A stretch of DNA of 19,811 nucleotides from Sedimentisphaerales bacterium (GTDB lineage: Bacteria > Planctomycetota > Phycisphaerae > Sedimentisphaerales > SG8-4): assembly GCA_016928975.1 (NCBI GenBank), contig JAFGJR010000313.1, forward strand, positions 1 through 19,811. Direction: 5' to 3'. The stretch's first letter is position 1. The number at the start of each line of letters is the position of its first letter. The translations under genes and the position numbers were made by a program. Under the pieces are notes generated by a model. The model ran no database searches. It saw only the letters and a list, made by a program, of their open reading frames with translations, and was not told where the DNA came from. Of the stretch, positions 1-7,824 are shown one piece after another.

Positions 1-1072
1 AGGGCGCGATGGCATAATCGTCCAGCCCATCCAACCGCAGGGCGCCGCCTGTCCGGCCGCCCTCAGGGTCCCAAGCCGGGCTTCCGACCAGCGTCGCATC
101 ATAGAGGCCCGTGCTGTCCGAGGCGATCGTGCCTTGGGCCTCGTCCAAGGCCCAATGCGCCAGCAGGGTCGGATCGTTCACGTCCTGCTGCCAATGGTCC
201 ATCAGGACTTCCAGGTCCTTCTGGTCCACGACGCCGTCGGGAACGAGATCGACCGCGGGATCGTTCTGGCCCCAGGATTCGATGAGTCGGAGAAGATCGC
301 GGTTATCCACATGTCCGTCACCGTTGAAGTCAACGATGGGCACTGTCTCAATCTGAGTGCCGATGACCTCGACCCAGCGGAAGACGACTGGACTTGACCT
401 TGAACCTGCTACTGAATCTGTGAGTGCGCCGAGCATGACGGCGCTCACATCATACACGGAATCCACACCGACAATCTGGGGTTGCACAGGCATCGCCTGC
501 CCCGCCACCCACCAGCGGCACTCCAGGCGGCTCGCAGTACGCTGACCGGCGCCATCGGTGATATCGATCAAATCCAACTGCATAATGATGTCCTCTGCCG
601 GGTCAAAGCGACCCTTTGTCGACCAATGCCAATCTGCCCGGTAGACGTCGTCACGGGCGAGAAAGAACCAAGTCCTGTTGAAAGCGAGAAGGTAGCTTCC
701 GGTAGCACTGCCAGGCTGGTAATCCGGTGTGACCAGGGCAATGCAAGCGATTGTAGTCGGCTCAATGCCAAGGTTGAACTGTGCCTTTACCGTCATATTA
801 CTGCGGTACTGCACCCTTGCTCCATGTTTGTCTGTGGCCAGAAGCTGGAGCGCTGACCAGTAGACCTGTGCTGGACTCAATTGAAGACCCTGAGGTGAGA
901 CTGCGCACTGGCCGCGTTGGGGATCCCACTGCCACGACACAGGAGAGCCGTCCAAGATGTCTCCATCGCTGAAATCATCCAAGAAGCCGCCTCCGGCCCG
1001 AGCATAGCTGCCAAGGACCAGGGTACAGAGGGCGACGCTGAGCAAACATCGTGTCGTTCGCCGGGTCTTCAT
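1..1072 (-). CDS. Secreted dockerin-like/LamG-domain protein (3' end outside window)
   Basis: The frame is open from an ATG at 1072 to the left edge (357 codons, no stop), so the C-terminus is missing. A strong GGGGAG ribosome site lies about 5 bases upstream of the ATG. Residues 1-26 form a signal peptide: basic MKTRR, a hydrophobic core, then SYARA. Residues about 30-237 begin with DDFSDGD and resemble a concanavalin-like beta-sandwich. Residues 248-292 hold two EF-hand-like dockerin repeats (DFNGDGHVDNRDL at 248-260 and PDGVVDQKDLEVL at 278-290). From about 302 a LamG-like domain starts (LLAHWALDE) and continues off the window. Such proteins are common in Phycisphaerae, where dockerin-like repeats occur without a classical cellulosome. 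The protein is probably exported or surface-bound, with calcium-binding repeats; its ligand is unknown. It is transcribed divergently from the sigma/kinase genes. The domain reading is solid; the exact function is not known. Confidence 0.88.
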   Translation of the reverse strand, partial: MKTRRTTRCLLSVALCTLVLGSYARAGGGFLDDFSDGDILDGSPVSWQWDPQRGQCAVSPQGLQLSPAQVYWSALQLLATDKHGARVQYRSNMTVKAQFNLGIEPTTIACIALVTPDYQPGSATGSYLLAFNRTWFFLARDDVYRADWHWSTKGRFDPAEDIIMQLDLIDITDGAGQRTASRLECRWWVAGQAMPVQPQIVGVDSVYDVSAVMLGALTDSVAGSRSSPVVFRWVEVIGTQIETVPIVDFNGDGHVDNRDLLRLIESWGQNDPAVDLVPDGVVDQKDLEVLMDHWQQDVNDPTLLAHWALDEAQGTIASDSTGLYDATLVGSPAWDPEGGRTGGALRLDGLDDYAIAP

Positions 1073-1131
1073 AATTCTCCCCTTTCAAAATGGCCTCTGG
1101 AAATAGAGACACGGCCCAAAAGAATGAGTCA

Positions 1132-1159
1132 CACAGGCCGGCGTACTCGGCCGGCTGTG
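1132..1159. repeat. Imperfect palindrome between divergent genes
   Basis: A 28-bp imperfect inverted repeat (ends CACAG and CTGTG, GC-rich centre) lies between the divergent secreted-protein and sigma-factor genes. It could be an operator or just GC-rich symmetry. The rest of the 242-bp intergenic region holds the sigma-gene promoter and no gene that I can support. Confidence 0.25.
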
Positions 1160-1227
1160 ATACAATCCGCAAAGGAATCGCGATCCTGCATACCTCTGGG
1201 AAAAATCGGCCGAGAGTTCGAAGAATC

Positions 1228-1257
1228 TTGGCCCCAGGCCCCGCAAGGCGATAGAAT
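1228..1257 (+). promoter_or_regulatory. Predicted sigma-70-like promoter for the sigma-factor gene
   Basis: TTGGCC (1228-1233) is separated by 18 bp from TAGAAT (1252-1257). This would start transcription near 1264, about 50 bases before the sigma-factor ATG. The same TTGNCN-N18-TAGAAT pattern recurs at 16779-16808. Another TACAAT at 1161-1166 has no good -35 partner. Confidence 0.5.
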
Positions 1258-1314
1258 AGACGTGGATGGAGTTCCATCTGGTCGCTTCCATACCAGCTTT
1301 AGGACCTGAAGTGA

Positions 1315-2070
1315 ATGGCCAACCTCGATCCGACAAACATGGGGGGAGTGCGGGAGACATTCCTCACCACGCATTGGTCCATGATCGAAGGGGTTCGGGA
1401 GCGTCAGGACAAAGACCAGGCCCTGATCGGCCTGCTGCTGGAACGCTATTGGAAGCCGGTCTACTGCTGCCTGCGCCGCAAGGGCTACGCCAACGAGCAG
1501 GCCAAGGACCTAACGCAGGGCTTCTTTCACGAGGTGGTGCTCAATCGCAAGCTCGTCGAGCGGGCGGACCCCTCCAAAGGGCGCTTTCGATCCTTTCTGC
1601 TCCATGCCCTGAATCAGTATCTCATCGATGAACAACGCCGAGAAGAGGCCCAGAAGCGCGTCCCCCCATCCAAGTTGGTCCCGCTGGACATCGCCGACCC
1701 GCCGGCGTTTCCGGAGACTGTGCAGGAGCTCGACGCCGAGCAGTTCTTCAACTATGCCTGGAAGGCAGACCTGCTGGACCGCGTCCTGACGGAACTGCGG
1801 GAATGGTATATGGGACAGGGAATGGAGGTTCACTGGTATATCTTCCGGGATCGCCTTGTGCAACCGAGCCTGGAGGACACCGAAGCGCCTTCTTTGCCCC
1901 GGTTGTGTCAGCAGTACGGCATAGAGAATGAGACCAAGGCCTCCAACATGCTCGGGACCGCCAAGAGACAGTTCCAGAGCGTATTGAAGAAGCACATACG
2001 CCAGACCGTCGTTTCGGGCGAGACGGCTGAGGAGGAACTGCGGGAAATGTTCACGTTCTTTGAGAAGTAG
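1315..2070 (+). CDS. ECF-type RNA polymerase sigma factor (kinase-associated group)
   Basis: This 251-residue protein has the sequence pattern of the sigma-70-like factors that planctomycetes and acidobacteria encode beside Ser/Thr kinases. The N-terminus has the typical TTHWSMI. Sigma region 2 spans about residues 35-115, with YWKPVY (45-50), DLTQGFF (65-71), a KGRFRSFLL block (89-96) and a region 2.4-like LIDEQRREEAQKR. A region 4-like helix-turn-helix follows at about 193-232 (LPRLCQQYGIENETKA... then AKRQFQSVLKKHI), more diverged than in housekeeping factors. The start at 1315 has only a weak AGGA upstream; Met9 is a possible alternative. The large kinase follows on the same strand after 268 bp, so co-regulation or phosphorylation control is plausible by analogy with known ECF-kinase pairs. 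Its target promoters cannot be told from this window. Confidence 0.88.
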   Translation: MANLDPTNMGGVRETFLTTHWSMIEGVRERQDKDQALIGLLLERYWKPVYCCLRRKGYANEQAKDLTQGFFHEVVLNRKLVERADPSKGRFRSFLLHALNQYLIDEQRREEAQKRVPPSKLVPLDIADPPAFPETVQELDAEQFFNYAWKADLLDRVLTELREWYMGQGMEVHWYIFRDRLVQPSLEDTEAPSLPRLCQQYGIENETKASNMLGTAKRQFQSVLKKHIRQTVVSGETAEEELREMFTFFEK

Positions 2071-2152
2071 AGCAGGACCCTGAGTTTCTTACGGATATGG
2101 TCTTAGCCGGTATGTGAAAAGTGGACTTCTGCAAAATGCACATTGGGCCTAC

Positions 2153-2195
2153 TTTGGGAAGGAGAAATCGCGTTTCTCGATTTCTCCTTCCCAAA
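2153..2195. repeat. Inner hairpin 1 of the cloverleaf element
   Basis: Perfect 18-bp stem: 2153-2170 pairs with 2178-2195, with a 7-base loop (CGTTTCT). An alternative short pairing GAGAAA/TTTCTC (2162-2167 with 2173-2178) overlaps it. Its core AAGGAGAAATCG resembles the AAGGAAATCG core of hairpin 2. Confidence 0.85.
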
Positions 2196-2230
2196 CTGAA
2201 ACGGTAGCACAGATAACACAACTTGCGTCG

Positions 2231-2271
2231 ATTCTTCAAGGAAATCGAAGAATGAGATTTCCTTGAAGAAT
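2231..2271. repeat. Inner hairpin 2 of the cloverleaf element
   Basis: Perfect 16-bp stem: 2231-2246 pairs with 2256-2271, with a 9-base loop (GAAGAATGA). The loop itself can pair with 2231-2237 (ATTCTTC/GAAGAAT), giving an alternative fold. The shared core with hairpin 1 would also allow pairing between the two hairpins. Confidence 0.85.
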
Positions 2272-2338
2272 ATAGGCCCAATGTGCATTTTGCAGAAGTC
2301 CAGCGAGAAGTCGTTCTGTCGTAGCATGGGCGTCTTGC

Positions 2339-5300
2339 ATGAAGGGCAAGGACTCGATATTCGGTGCCTCTCCTGAAGGACTGGATCGCCTGGTTTCCAG
2401 GGTCCTGGAGAGTGTCGAGCCGGACAAACCGGCGGAGCCGACGATCTCCCTGGAGGCGTGGACGGCGCAACCCGGCGGGCGGATCGGCGATTACAGGCTC
2501 CTCGATATCCTGGGCGAAGGCGGCATGGGCGTGGTGTACCGTGCCGAGCAAGAGGTCCCCCTGCGGCGCCAGGTGGCGCTGAAGGTCATCAAGCCGGGGA
2601 TGGACACCAAGCAAGTGATTGCCCGTTTCGAGGCGGAGCGGCAGGCGCTGGCGCTTCTCGATCATCCGAACATCGCCCGCGTCTATCACGCCGGAACGAC
2701 CGAGGGAGGCCGGCCCTATTTCGTCATGGAACTGGTGACGGGCGTACCCATCACCGAGCACTGCGACCGGCACAAGCTGAGCATCAAGGAACGGCTGGAG
2801 CTATTGCTGCAGGTCTGTGACGCCGTGCAACACGCGCATCAGAAGGGTATCATTCACCGTGATATCAAGCCTTCGAATATTCTGGTCACCATGCAGGACC
2901 AGCATGCCGTGCCCAAGATCATTGACTTTGGCATTGCCAAGGCCGTGACGCAGCCCCTGACGGAGCGAACGCTGTACACCGAGCAAGGCCAATTCGTGGG
3001 GACGCCGGAGTACATGAGTCCCGAGCAGGCCGAGCCGACCGCCCAAGGCATTGACACGCGAACCGACGTCTATTCGCTGGGTGTGGTCCTGTACGAGCTG
3101 CTGGCCGGCGTACTTCCCTTTGATGCCGAGAGACTGCGGGAGGGAGGGCCTGAGCACATCCGACGCATTATCCGTGAGGAAGATCCAAAGACGCCCAGCA
3201 CGCGGCTGCACAGGATTTCCGGAGAGACGTCGACCAAGGTCGCCACGCTGCGTCGTACGGATGTCCGAACCCTGGGGCGAAAGCTGCGTGGGGATCTGGA
3301 TTGGATCACGCTCAAGGCGATGGAGAAAGACCCGAACCGGCGTTACGCCACGGCCCATGCCCTGGCCGAAGATATTCAGCGGCACCTCCATAACGAGCCC
3401 GTCACAGCAGGATCGCCCGGCGTGCTGTACCGCACACGGAAGTTCCTGTATCGACACAGGCGAAAGCTGGCGGCGGTGCTGGCTTTCGTCGTTGTTGTCA
3501 CAGGGCTCATGATAAGCCTTGCCATATTGCGGAGGGGATTAGACCAATCACGAAACGCAGAAATCATCAGGCATGAAAACACGCTGTCCGAGGTCACGGC
3601 ACTGGGCGAGCAAGGCAAGTATGAAGACGCTTTGTCTGCGGTGGAGACGATCTTGGACAGCGCGCACCTGGGGCGCCGGGCGCATCTGCTTCACGCCAGA
3701 CTTCTCATGCTGGCCCTGCAATCCTCTTCCGAGGTAGTCATGGCGAATGATGCGCGATGGGCCCAGGTCATGGATGAGCTCAAGGGATTGCTCGGAGAAT
3801 CCGATGACATCGCCGGGCAAGCTCACTTCCTCCTGGCGACCATCTATTACGAGAGTGACTCCGAGGCGCCCAGCAGCGCCAGAGACTACGGAGCCCAGTG
3901 GGCGCATCATAAGCAGAAGGCGGACGAGCTGCTCCCGGAGACCGCGGATTCCTACCTGTTGCGTACGATCAGTGCGGCGACGGTGCCACAGGCCCTGGCA
4001 TTCCTCGACAAGGCCCTCGAACTGGACCCCAGACATTTCGAATCCGTCAAGACCCGCGCCTACATTCATCATGTCAACTCCAACTATCGCCAGATGGCGC
4101 TCGATGCCGCCCAAATGAAGACCATCAAACCGGACGATCCTTTGGGCTATTCGCTCAGCGCCATCGCTCAACGCGGATTAGGATGGTTTACCGAGGCGAT
4201 TGCCGATCATGACCGGGCGATTCAACGGTCGCCGGACGACGCCGGTCTATTCGATGAACGTCGTCAAACCTATATGCGCATGGGTGATTACCGGCGGGCG
4301 CTCGCGGATGCGAAAGAGTGCGTTCGGTTGGAGCCCTCCGTGAACCTCTATCAAATGCGTGCCTTCTTTGTCCTGGTCGCCCTGGGGCAGTATGGGGAGG
4401 CCGCCACGGCCTACGAAGAACTGAGCGCCGCCTATGACTTCGACAAATTCGAGTTTGACGATTGGGCCACGCGACACGTTTTTGACACGTTGGCCGCGGG
4501 GCTGTCGTGGTATCCCTCCGGCGACATGCCGACCGGCCAAGCGTTTCTGCCTCTGCGCCTGGCGGATGAGTCCTACCGGCATCTGGCAGAGAGAGCCACA
4601 CGGCTGGTCAGCCTGGGCAGTCATCCCTCCTTCTCCCCGGATGGGACCAAGCTGGCCTACGCCCTGGGTGTTCCCCAGTTCACCGGGATTGCGGTGTATG
4701 ATATCAAGTCGCAGCAATCTCAATTACTGGCGATTCCAGGCAAGGATCCGGCGTGGTCGCCCGATGGCCGCTACATTGCCTATACGCGCAACCGACAGAC
4801 CCTGCCCTTTTCGGTGCTCTTCCGGCAGAGACCCATGAAGGACATGGCCGATCCTGAAAACCTGGCCCTCCATGAGGTCTGGATGATCCAGGCCGATGGC
4901 ACCGAGAGTCCCCGCTTCATAGCCAAAGGGTACGGAACGCGGTGGAGCCCTGATTCGAAACGCGTGATCTACCGCTCTGCCACAGACAACAAGCTCCTCT
5001 CGAAACCAACGGCGGCTCAGGATGAAACGCCCGCTGTCGTAGTCGATTCGGCCACCCAGACAGTCGTGGGATCGATCCCGGGACTCTCAGTCTTGTCTCT
5101 GAATTGGTGTGCCGATAACCGGTCACTGCTCGTCGGCTGCAACGATACCGTAGGAGGGCTGTGGTTCTATGACGTGACGTCGCAGTCCTTGTCCAGGATC
5201 TTCAAGGGCTATGCCTTTGGCTACGCGGAGTTTTCACCGAATCCTGAAAAGCCACGTCTGGCGTTTGCGCTGAAGACGCAAACCACCCTGTGGGGGCAGG

Positions 5301-6751
5301 AGATCTGGATGGCCGACATGTCTCCCGCAGACTGCCGGGTCGAACGAGCCGGGGCGTGTCACACCGTGGCAGAGCATCACCGGGAAATCATCCGTTCCTA
5401 TTACGACCGCTGCATCGAAATGGATCTGAACGAACCTCTGAACTATCTTCTGCGTGGGCAGCGCTACCTCCAGTTGGATGACATCGAGAAGGCACTGATG
5501 GATGTGGAGCACTTTGCCCGCCTGGAACAGAATCCGCAGCTCAGGGCTGATCCCTACCTCCACCGCAGATTCGACTTCATCTTGCGCCCACGGCGCTTTC
5601 TCAGGTTCCTGACTGACGAACTGATCAAAGTGCAGGGTGAGTCGATCCAAGAGGACTCTCCCGGCAGAAACGGCCTGGCCTGGTGCCATTTCTATGCGGG
5701 TCTTCGGACCGAGTGCGAGCAGCAGTACGAGACCGCCCTGGCCCGTTATGAGACGGCGACCCGGATTCGTCCGGATCTGGCCGTGGCCTTTCGTCATCTC
5801 GCCCGGGTGCAGGCCACCTGCCCGCTGGCGGAGTTTCGGGCCGCACCCCAGGCGCTGCAGAATGCACAAAGGGCCTGTGAGCTGACGGCATGGCGCGATC
5901 CCCAGTCTCTGGAGGTCTATGCCGCCGCTCACGCGAATGCCGGGGACTTCGACGCGGCCGTCAAATGGCAACAGGAGACTATTAACCGATTGGCCTCAGA
6001 CAGTGATGCGGGCATCCGGGCGCAGGCCCAGGCCAAACTGGACCTCTATCGCGAACAACAACCGTATCGCCAACAGTACCTCTGGCCCAACAGACTGATT
6101 GCATGGTGGAAATTCGACCGCCAGGACACCCAGCAGGTTCACGATCACTCAGGCAATGACCTTCACGGCCGTTTCGTGGGGGACGCCTGCATCGTATCCG
6201 ATCCTGAAAGAGGCGAGGTTCTGAGTCTGGATGGCAAGGGTGACTTCGTGGACTGCGGTCAGGATGTCCGGTTCAATCTCACTGACACACTGAGTATCTG
6301 CGCGTGGATCAAACCCAGGATCTTCAACAAGAAGCATCAGGCCCTGGTCTCCAACGGTGACAGGGGTTGGATCCTGAATAGACAGGCCTACACGAACCAC
6401 ATGCAGTTCGTCTGTTATGGAATCCAAAAAGCAGAGCCCCAGGGCAGTCGGTGGGCCGATCTGGGGGGACAAAGAGAAATCAGTGACGGCCGATGGCATC
6501 ACCTGGTGGGCGTCTATGATGGCTCTCGTCTGAGTGTGTACGTGGACGGAGAACTGGACGCCACGATTGGCGCGACCGGCCGCGTCAGAACAAACGATTG
6601 GCCCGTGTACATCGGCGAGAACTCCGAGGAAACCAACCGCGAATGGGACGGCCTCATCGACGATGTCCGCCTCTACAGCTACGCCCTGAGCGCCGAAGAG
6701 ATCAGAACCCTCTACGAATCCTCCAACAGACCCGGGAAGGTAGTCAAATAG
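2339..6751 (+). CDS. Giant membrane Ser/Thr protein kinase with TPR, beta-propeller and LamG regions
   Basis: This 1470-residue protein is a Hanks-type kinase with intact catalytic motifs: Gly-loop GEGGMG (59-64), Lys82, Glu100, HRDIKPSN (173-180), DFG (196-198) and GTPEYMSPEQ (221-230). One membrane helix (about 377-397) follows the cytoplasmic kinase. The rest is predicted to be outside the membrane: TPR-like repeats (about 410-745), a PD40/TolB-like propeller (about 755-1010, with FSPDGTKLAYA, WSPDGRYIAY and WSPDSKRVIY), more TPRs (about 1030-1245, with the planctomycete-type ACELTAW...AAAHANAGDFDAAVKWQ block), and a C-terminal LamG domain (about 1253-1460, with WWKFDRQD, GDFVDCG and IDDVRLYSYALSAEEI). 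The family phosphorylates Ser/Thr on proteins. The exported part is presumably a sensor, and the adjacent sigma factor is a candidate partner. No clear ribosome site precedes the ATG, and no other in-frame ATG exists after the stop at 2273. Confidence 0.92.
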   Translation: MKGKDSIFGASPEGLDRLVSRVLESVEPDKPAEPTISLEAWTAQPGGRIGDYRLLDILGEGGMGVVYRAEQEVPLRRQVALKVIKPGMDTKQVIARFEAERQALALLDHPNIARVYHAGTTEGGRPYFVMELVTGVPITEHCDRHKLSIKERLELLLQVCDAVQHAHQKGIIHRDIKPSNILVTMQDQHAVPKIIDFGIAKAVTQPLTERTLYTEQGQFVGTPEYMSPEQAEPTAQGIDTRTDVYSLGVVLYELLAGVLPFDAERLREGGPEHIRRIIREEDPKTPSTRLHRISGETSTKVATLRRTDVRTLGRKLRGDLDWITLKAMEKDPNRRYATAHALAEDIQRHLHNEPVTAGSPGVLYRTRKFLYRHRRKLAAVLAFVVVVTGLMISLAILRRGLDQSRNAEIIRHENTLSEVTALGEQGKYEDALSAVETILDSAHLGRRAHLLHARLLMLALQSSSEVVMANDARWAQVMDELKGLLGESDDIAGQAHFLLATIYYESDSEAPSSARDYGAQWAHHKQKADELLPETADSYLLRTISAATVPQALAFLDKALELDPRHFESVKTRAYIHHVNSNYRQMALDAAQMKTIKPDDPLGYSLSAIAQRGLGWFTEAIADHDRAIQRSPDDAGLFDERRQTYMRMGDYRRALADAKECVRLEPSVNLYQMRAFFVLVALGQYGEAATAYEELSAAYDFDKFEFDDWATRHVFDTLAAGLSWYPSGDMPTGQAFLPLRLADESYRHLAERATRLVSLGSHPSFSPDGTKLAYALGVPQFTGIAVYDIKSQQSQLLAIPGKDPAWSPDGRYIAYTRNRQTLPFSVLFRQRPMKDMADPENLALHEVWMIQADGTESPRFIAKGYGTRWSPDSKRVIYRSATDNKLLSKPTAAQDETPAVVVDSATQTVVGSIPGLSVLSLNWCADNRSLLVGCNDTVGGLWFYDVTSQSLSRIFKGYAFGYAEFSPNPEKPRLAFALKTQTTLWGQEIWMADMSPADCRVERAGACHTVAEHHREIIRSYYDRCIEMDLNEPLNYLLRGQRYLQLDDIEKALMDVEHFARLEQNPQLRADPYLHRRFDFILRPRRFLRFLTDELIKVQGESIQEDSPGRNGLAWCHFYAGLRTECEQQYETALARYETATRIRPDLAVAFRHLARVQATCPLAEFRAAPQALQNAQRACELTAWRDPQSLEVYAAAHANAGDFDAAVKWQQETINRLASDSDAGIRAQAQAKLDLYREQQPYRQQYLWPNRLIAWWKFDRQDTQQVHDHSGNDLHGRFVGDACIVSDPERGEVLSLDGKGDFVDCGQDVRFNLTDTLSICAWIKPRIFNKKHQALVSNGDRGWILNRQAYTNHMQFVCYGIQKAEPQGSRWADLGGQREISDGRWHHLVGVYDGSRLSVYVDGELDATIGATGRVRTNDWPVYIGENSEETNREWDGLIDDVRLYSYALSAEEIRTLYESSNRPGKVVK

Positions 6752-6801
6752 CAAATGAAGTGCATTGAGAGAAGGCTCCTCCCGACGAGTCGCAGACGGT
6801 G

Positions 6802-6834
6802 CCTCACCTCACGTCTCAGAAGCATGAGATGAGG
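6802..6834. terminator. Possible hairpin terminator between convergent genes
   Basis: CCTCACCTCA (6802-6811) pairs with TGAGATGAGG (6825-6834), with one mismatch. It sits between the kinase stop (6751) and the recombinase stop on the other strand (6836). There is no T-tract, so terminator function is weakly supported. Confidence 0.25.
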
Positions 6835-6835
6835 A

Positions 6836-7531
6836 TCACAGCCAGTCTCCAACCGGCAACAACTCAGCCGCTTGTCGCAACACCGGGTCTACGTGGGCGT
6901 ACACATCGTTCGCGAGCGGTGGGCTGGAGTGCTCCAACAGCCGCTGAGTCACCGCAGTGGATGCGCCTCTCTGTGCCCGCAAAGAAGCAAACCTCTTACG
7001 CAGATCATGAGACTCCAGGTCAGGCAACTTCACGGCCTTTCGGATTCTCGCCCGCTTCTTAGGGCTGAATCTGTCATTGAAAGGCCTTCTATGGCCATCT
7101 GGGAGTGCGGCCGCGTAGTTGGATCGTCCTGTCATGATCGCCTCGGGAACGGGACGTTCCGGCATCGTTTTTCCCGTCTTGCGCTTCTGGGTGGAGATCG
7201 TGTTGCGATCGAAATGAATATCGCCAACGCGGATGGTTTCGATGTCACCGCGTCTGAGTCCGGTCGTCACCGCCAGCAGTTGGACGCCGACGGTATCCTC
7301 GTGACCGGGCAGACATATAAGCAGGTGTTCGAGCCGTACCTCCGGAGAACGCTGCCGGACATCCTGCGATTTGTCCTGGCGAACCTCGATTCCGCGGCTC
7401 AGGGGCTTCCGGCAGGTCCCGGTCTTGTGACATCGGCCAGAACGCGGGCGATGATCGTCGTTGGAACCGCCAGAGCCCAACGCACCGTCATTCATGACGC
7501 GCGACGCCTGGCAGACCAAGAGCTGCGGCAC
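6836..7531 (-). pseudogene. Tyrosine recombinase/integrase catalytic domain, N-terminal half lost
   Basis: The frame encodes the C-terminal catalytic domain of a tyrosine recombinase, which would cut and rejoin DNA at specific sites. Numbering from the frame's first possible start, all expected residues are present: Arg93 in TTGLRRGD, Lys118 in the KRKTGKT beta-hairpin, His175 and Arg178 in HDLRKR, His201 in LLEHSS, and nucleophile Tyr211 in NDVYAHVDP. The C-terminus (LLPVGDWL) looks natural. Upstream of about residue 60, however, the reading is low-complexity and does not resemble a core-binding (SAM-like) domain. A separate 40-codon frame at 7488-7610 (YIQFRLKDP) may be a decayed piece of the N-terminus; that is speculative. 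A full integrase would be about 300-400 residues. I read this as a relic, perhaps frameshifted. It is convergent with the kinase gene; no attachment site was found. Confidence 0.72.
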
Positions 7532-7736
7532 CGTCCTGGCCGGCTGGGCGCAACTGCGCCATACCTGGATCCTTCAAGCGAAACTGAATGTAAGCTCGAT
7601 GGGCGCGCATCGGTACCCGTCGCCCACGGCCTTCGTGGAACCGGCGAGGGCCGTTTGGAGTGCCGCGTTTACGCGGTCTTCAGCCGCCTGAAGGCGGTAC
7701 GGTGAACCACGTACCACTCGTTACGTGAGGACTGCT
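7532..7736. other. Non-coding stretch with short tandem hairpins
   Basis: No intact gene is seen here. Three small inverted repeats follow one another: CCGCG/CGCGG (7663-7676), CCGCC/GGCGG with a TGAA loop (7684-7697), and GGTACG/CGTACC (7696-7715). They may be remnants of the recombinase-bearing element's end or a decayed dispersed repeat. The 40-codon frame at 7488-7610 on the minus strand may be recombinase debris. Confidence 0.4.
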
Positions 7737-7765
7737 TTGACAGGAGCGATGCACTGTGGTAGGAT
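7737..7765 (+). promoter_or_regulatory. Strong predicted promoter for the first Tat-signal gene
   Basis: A consensus TTGACA (7737-7742), a 17-bp spacer and TAGGAT (7760-7765) predict a start near 7772. A GGGGC/GCCCC hairpin (7778-7790) would lie at the very 5' end of the transcript. The leader to the ATG at 7825 is about 50 bases. Confidence 0.7.
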
Positions 7766-7824
7766 AATCTCGGCAGTGGGGCGTTGCCCCGCGGGCGATG
7801 TATCTCTGTGATTGGGCGCACGAC

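Larger units (their letters stand above)
2122..2302. repeat. 181-bp element with 30-bp perfect inverted arms enclosing two hairpins
   Basis: The arms 2122-2151 and 2273-2302 are exact reverse complements over 30 bp (left arm begins TGGACTTCTGCAAAATG). Inside are two more perfect inverted repeats, 2153-2195 and 2231-2271, joined by a 35-base single-stranded-type spacer (2196-2230). Folded, this gives a closed three-helix, cloverleaf-like structure with only one unpaired base at each edge of the closing helix. The element is visibly more AT-rich than its surroundings, has no convincing ORF, and shows no clear target-site duplication. It ends 36 bases before the kinase ATG. It could be a non-autonomous mobile element (MITE-like) or a structured RNA in the sigma-kinase transcript. 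I recognise no named family. Confidence 0.85.

Noticed and set aside
111..972. Several plus-strand frames at the left edge
   Set aside because: They are antisense to the signal peptide-dockerin-LamG gene, whose frame is open over all of 1-1072 and makes clear biological sense.
2122..2302. Reading the nested inverted repeats as a simple intrinsic terminator
   Set aside because: No T-tract follows any of the stems, and the 30-bp outer arms are far longer and more complex than a terminator needs.
2051..2773. Minus-strand frame through the inverted-repeat element into the kinase gene
   Set aside because: It has no domain or ribosome site. It is antisense to the conserved kinase N-terminus, and its other half merely reads the inverted repeats.
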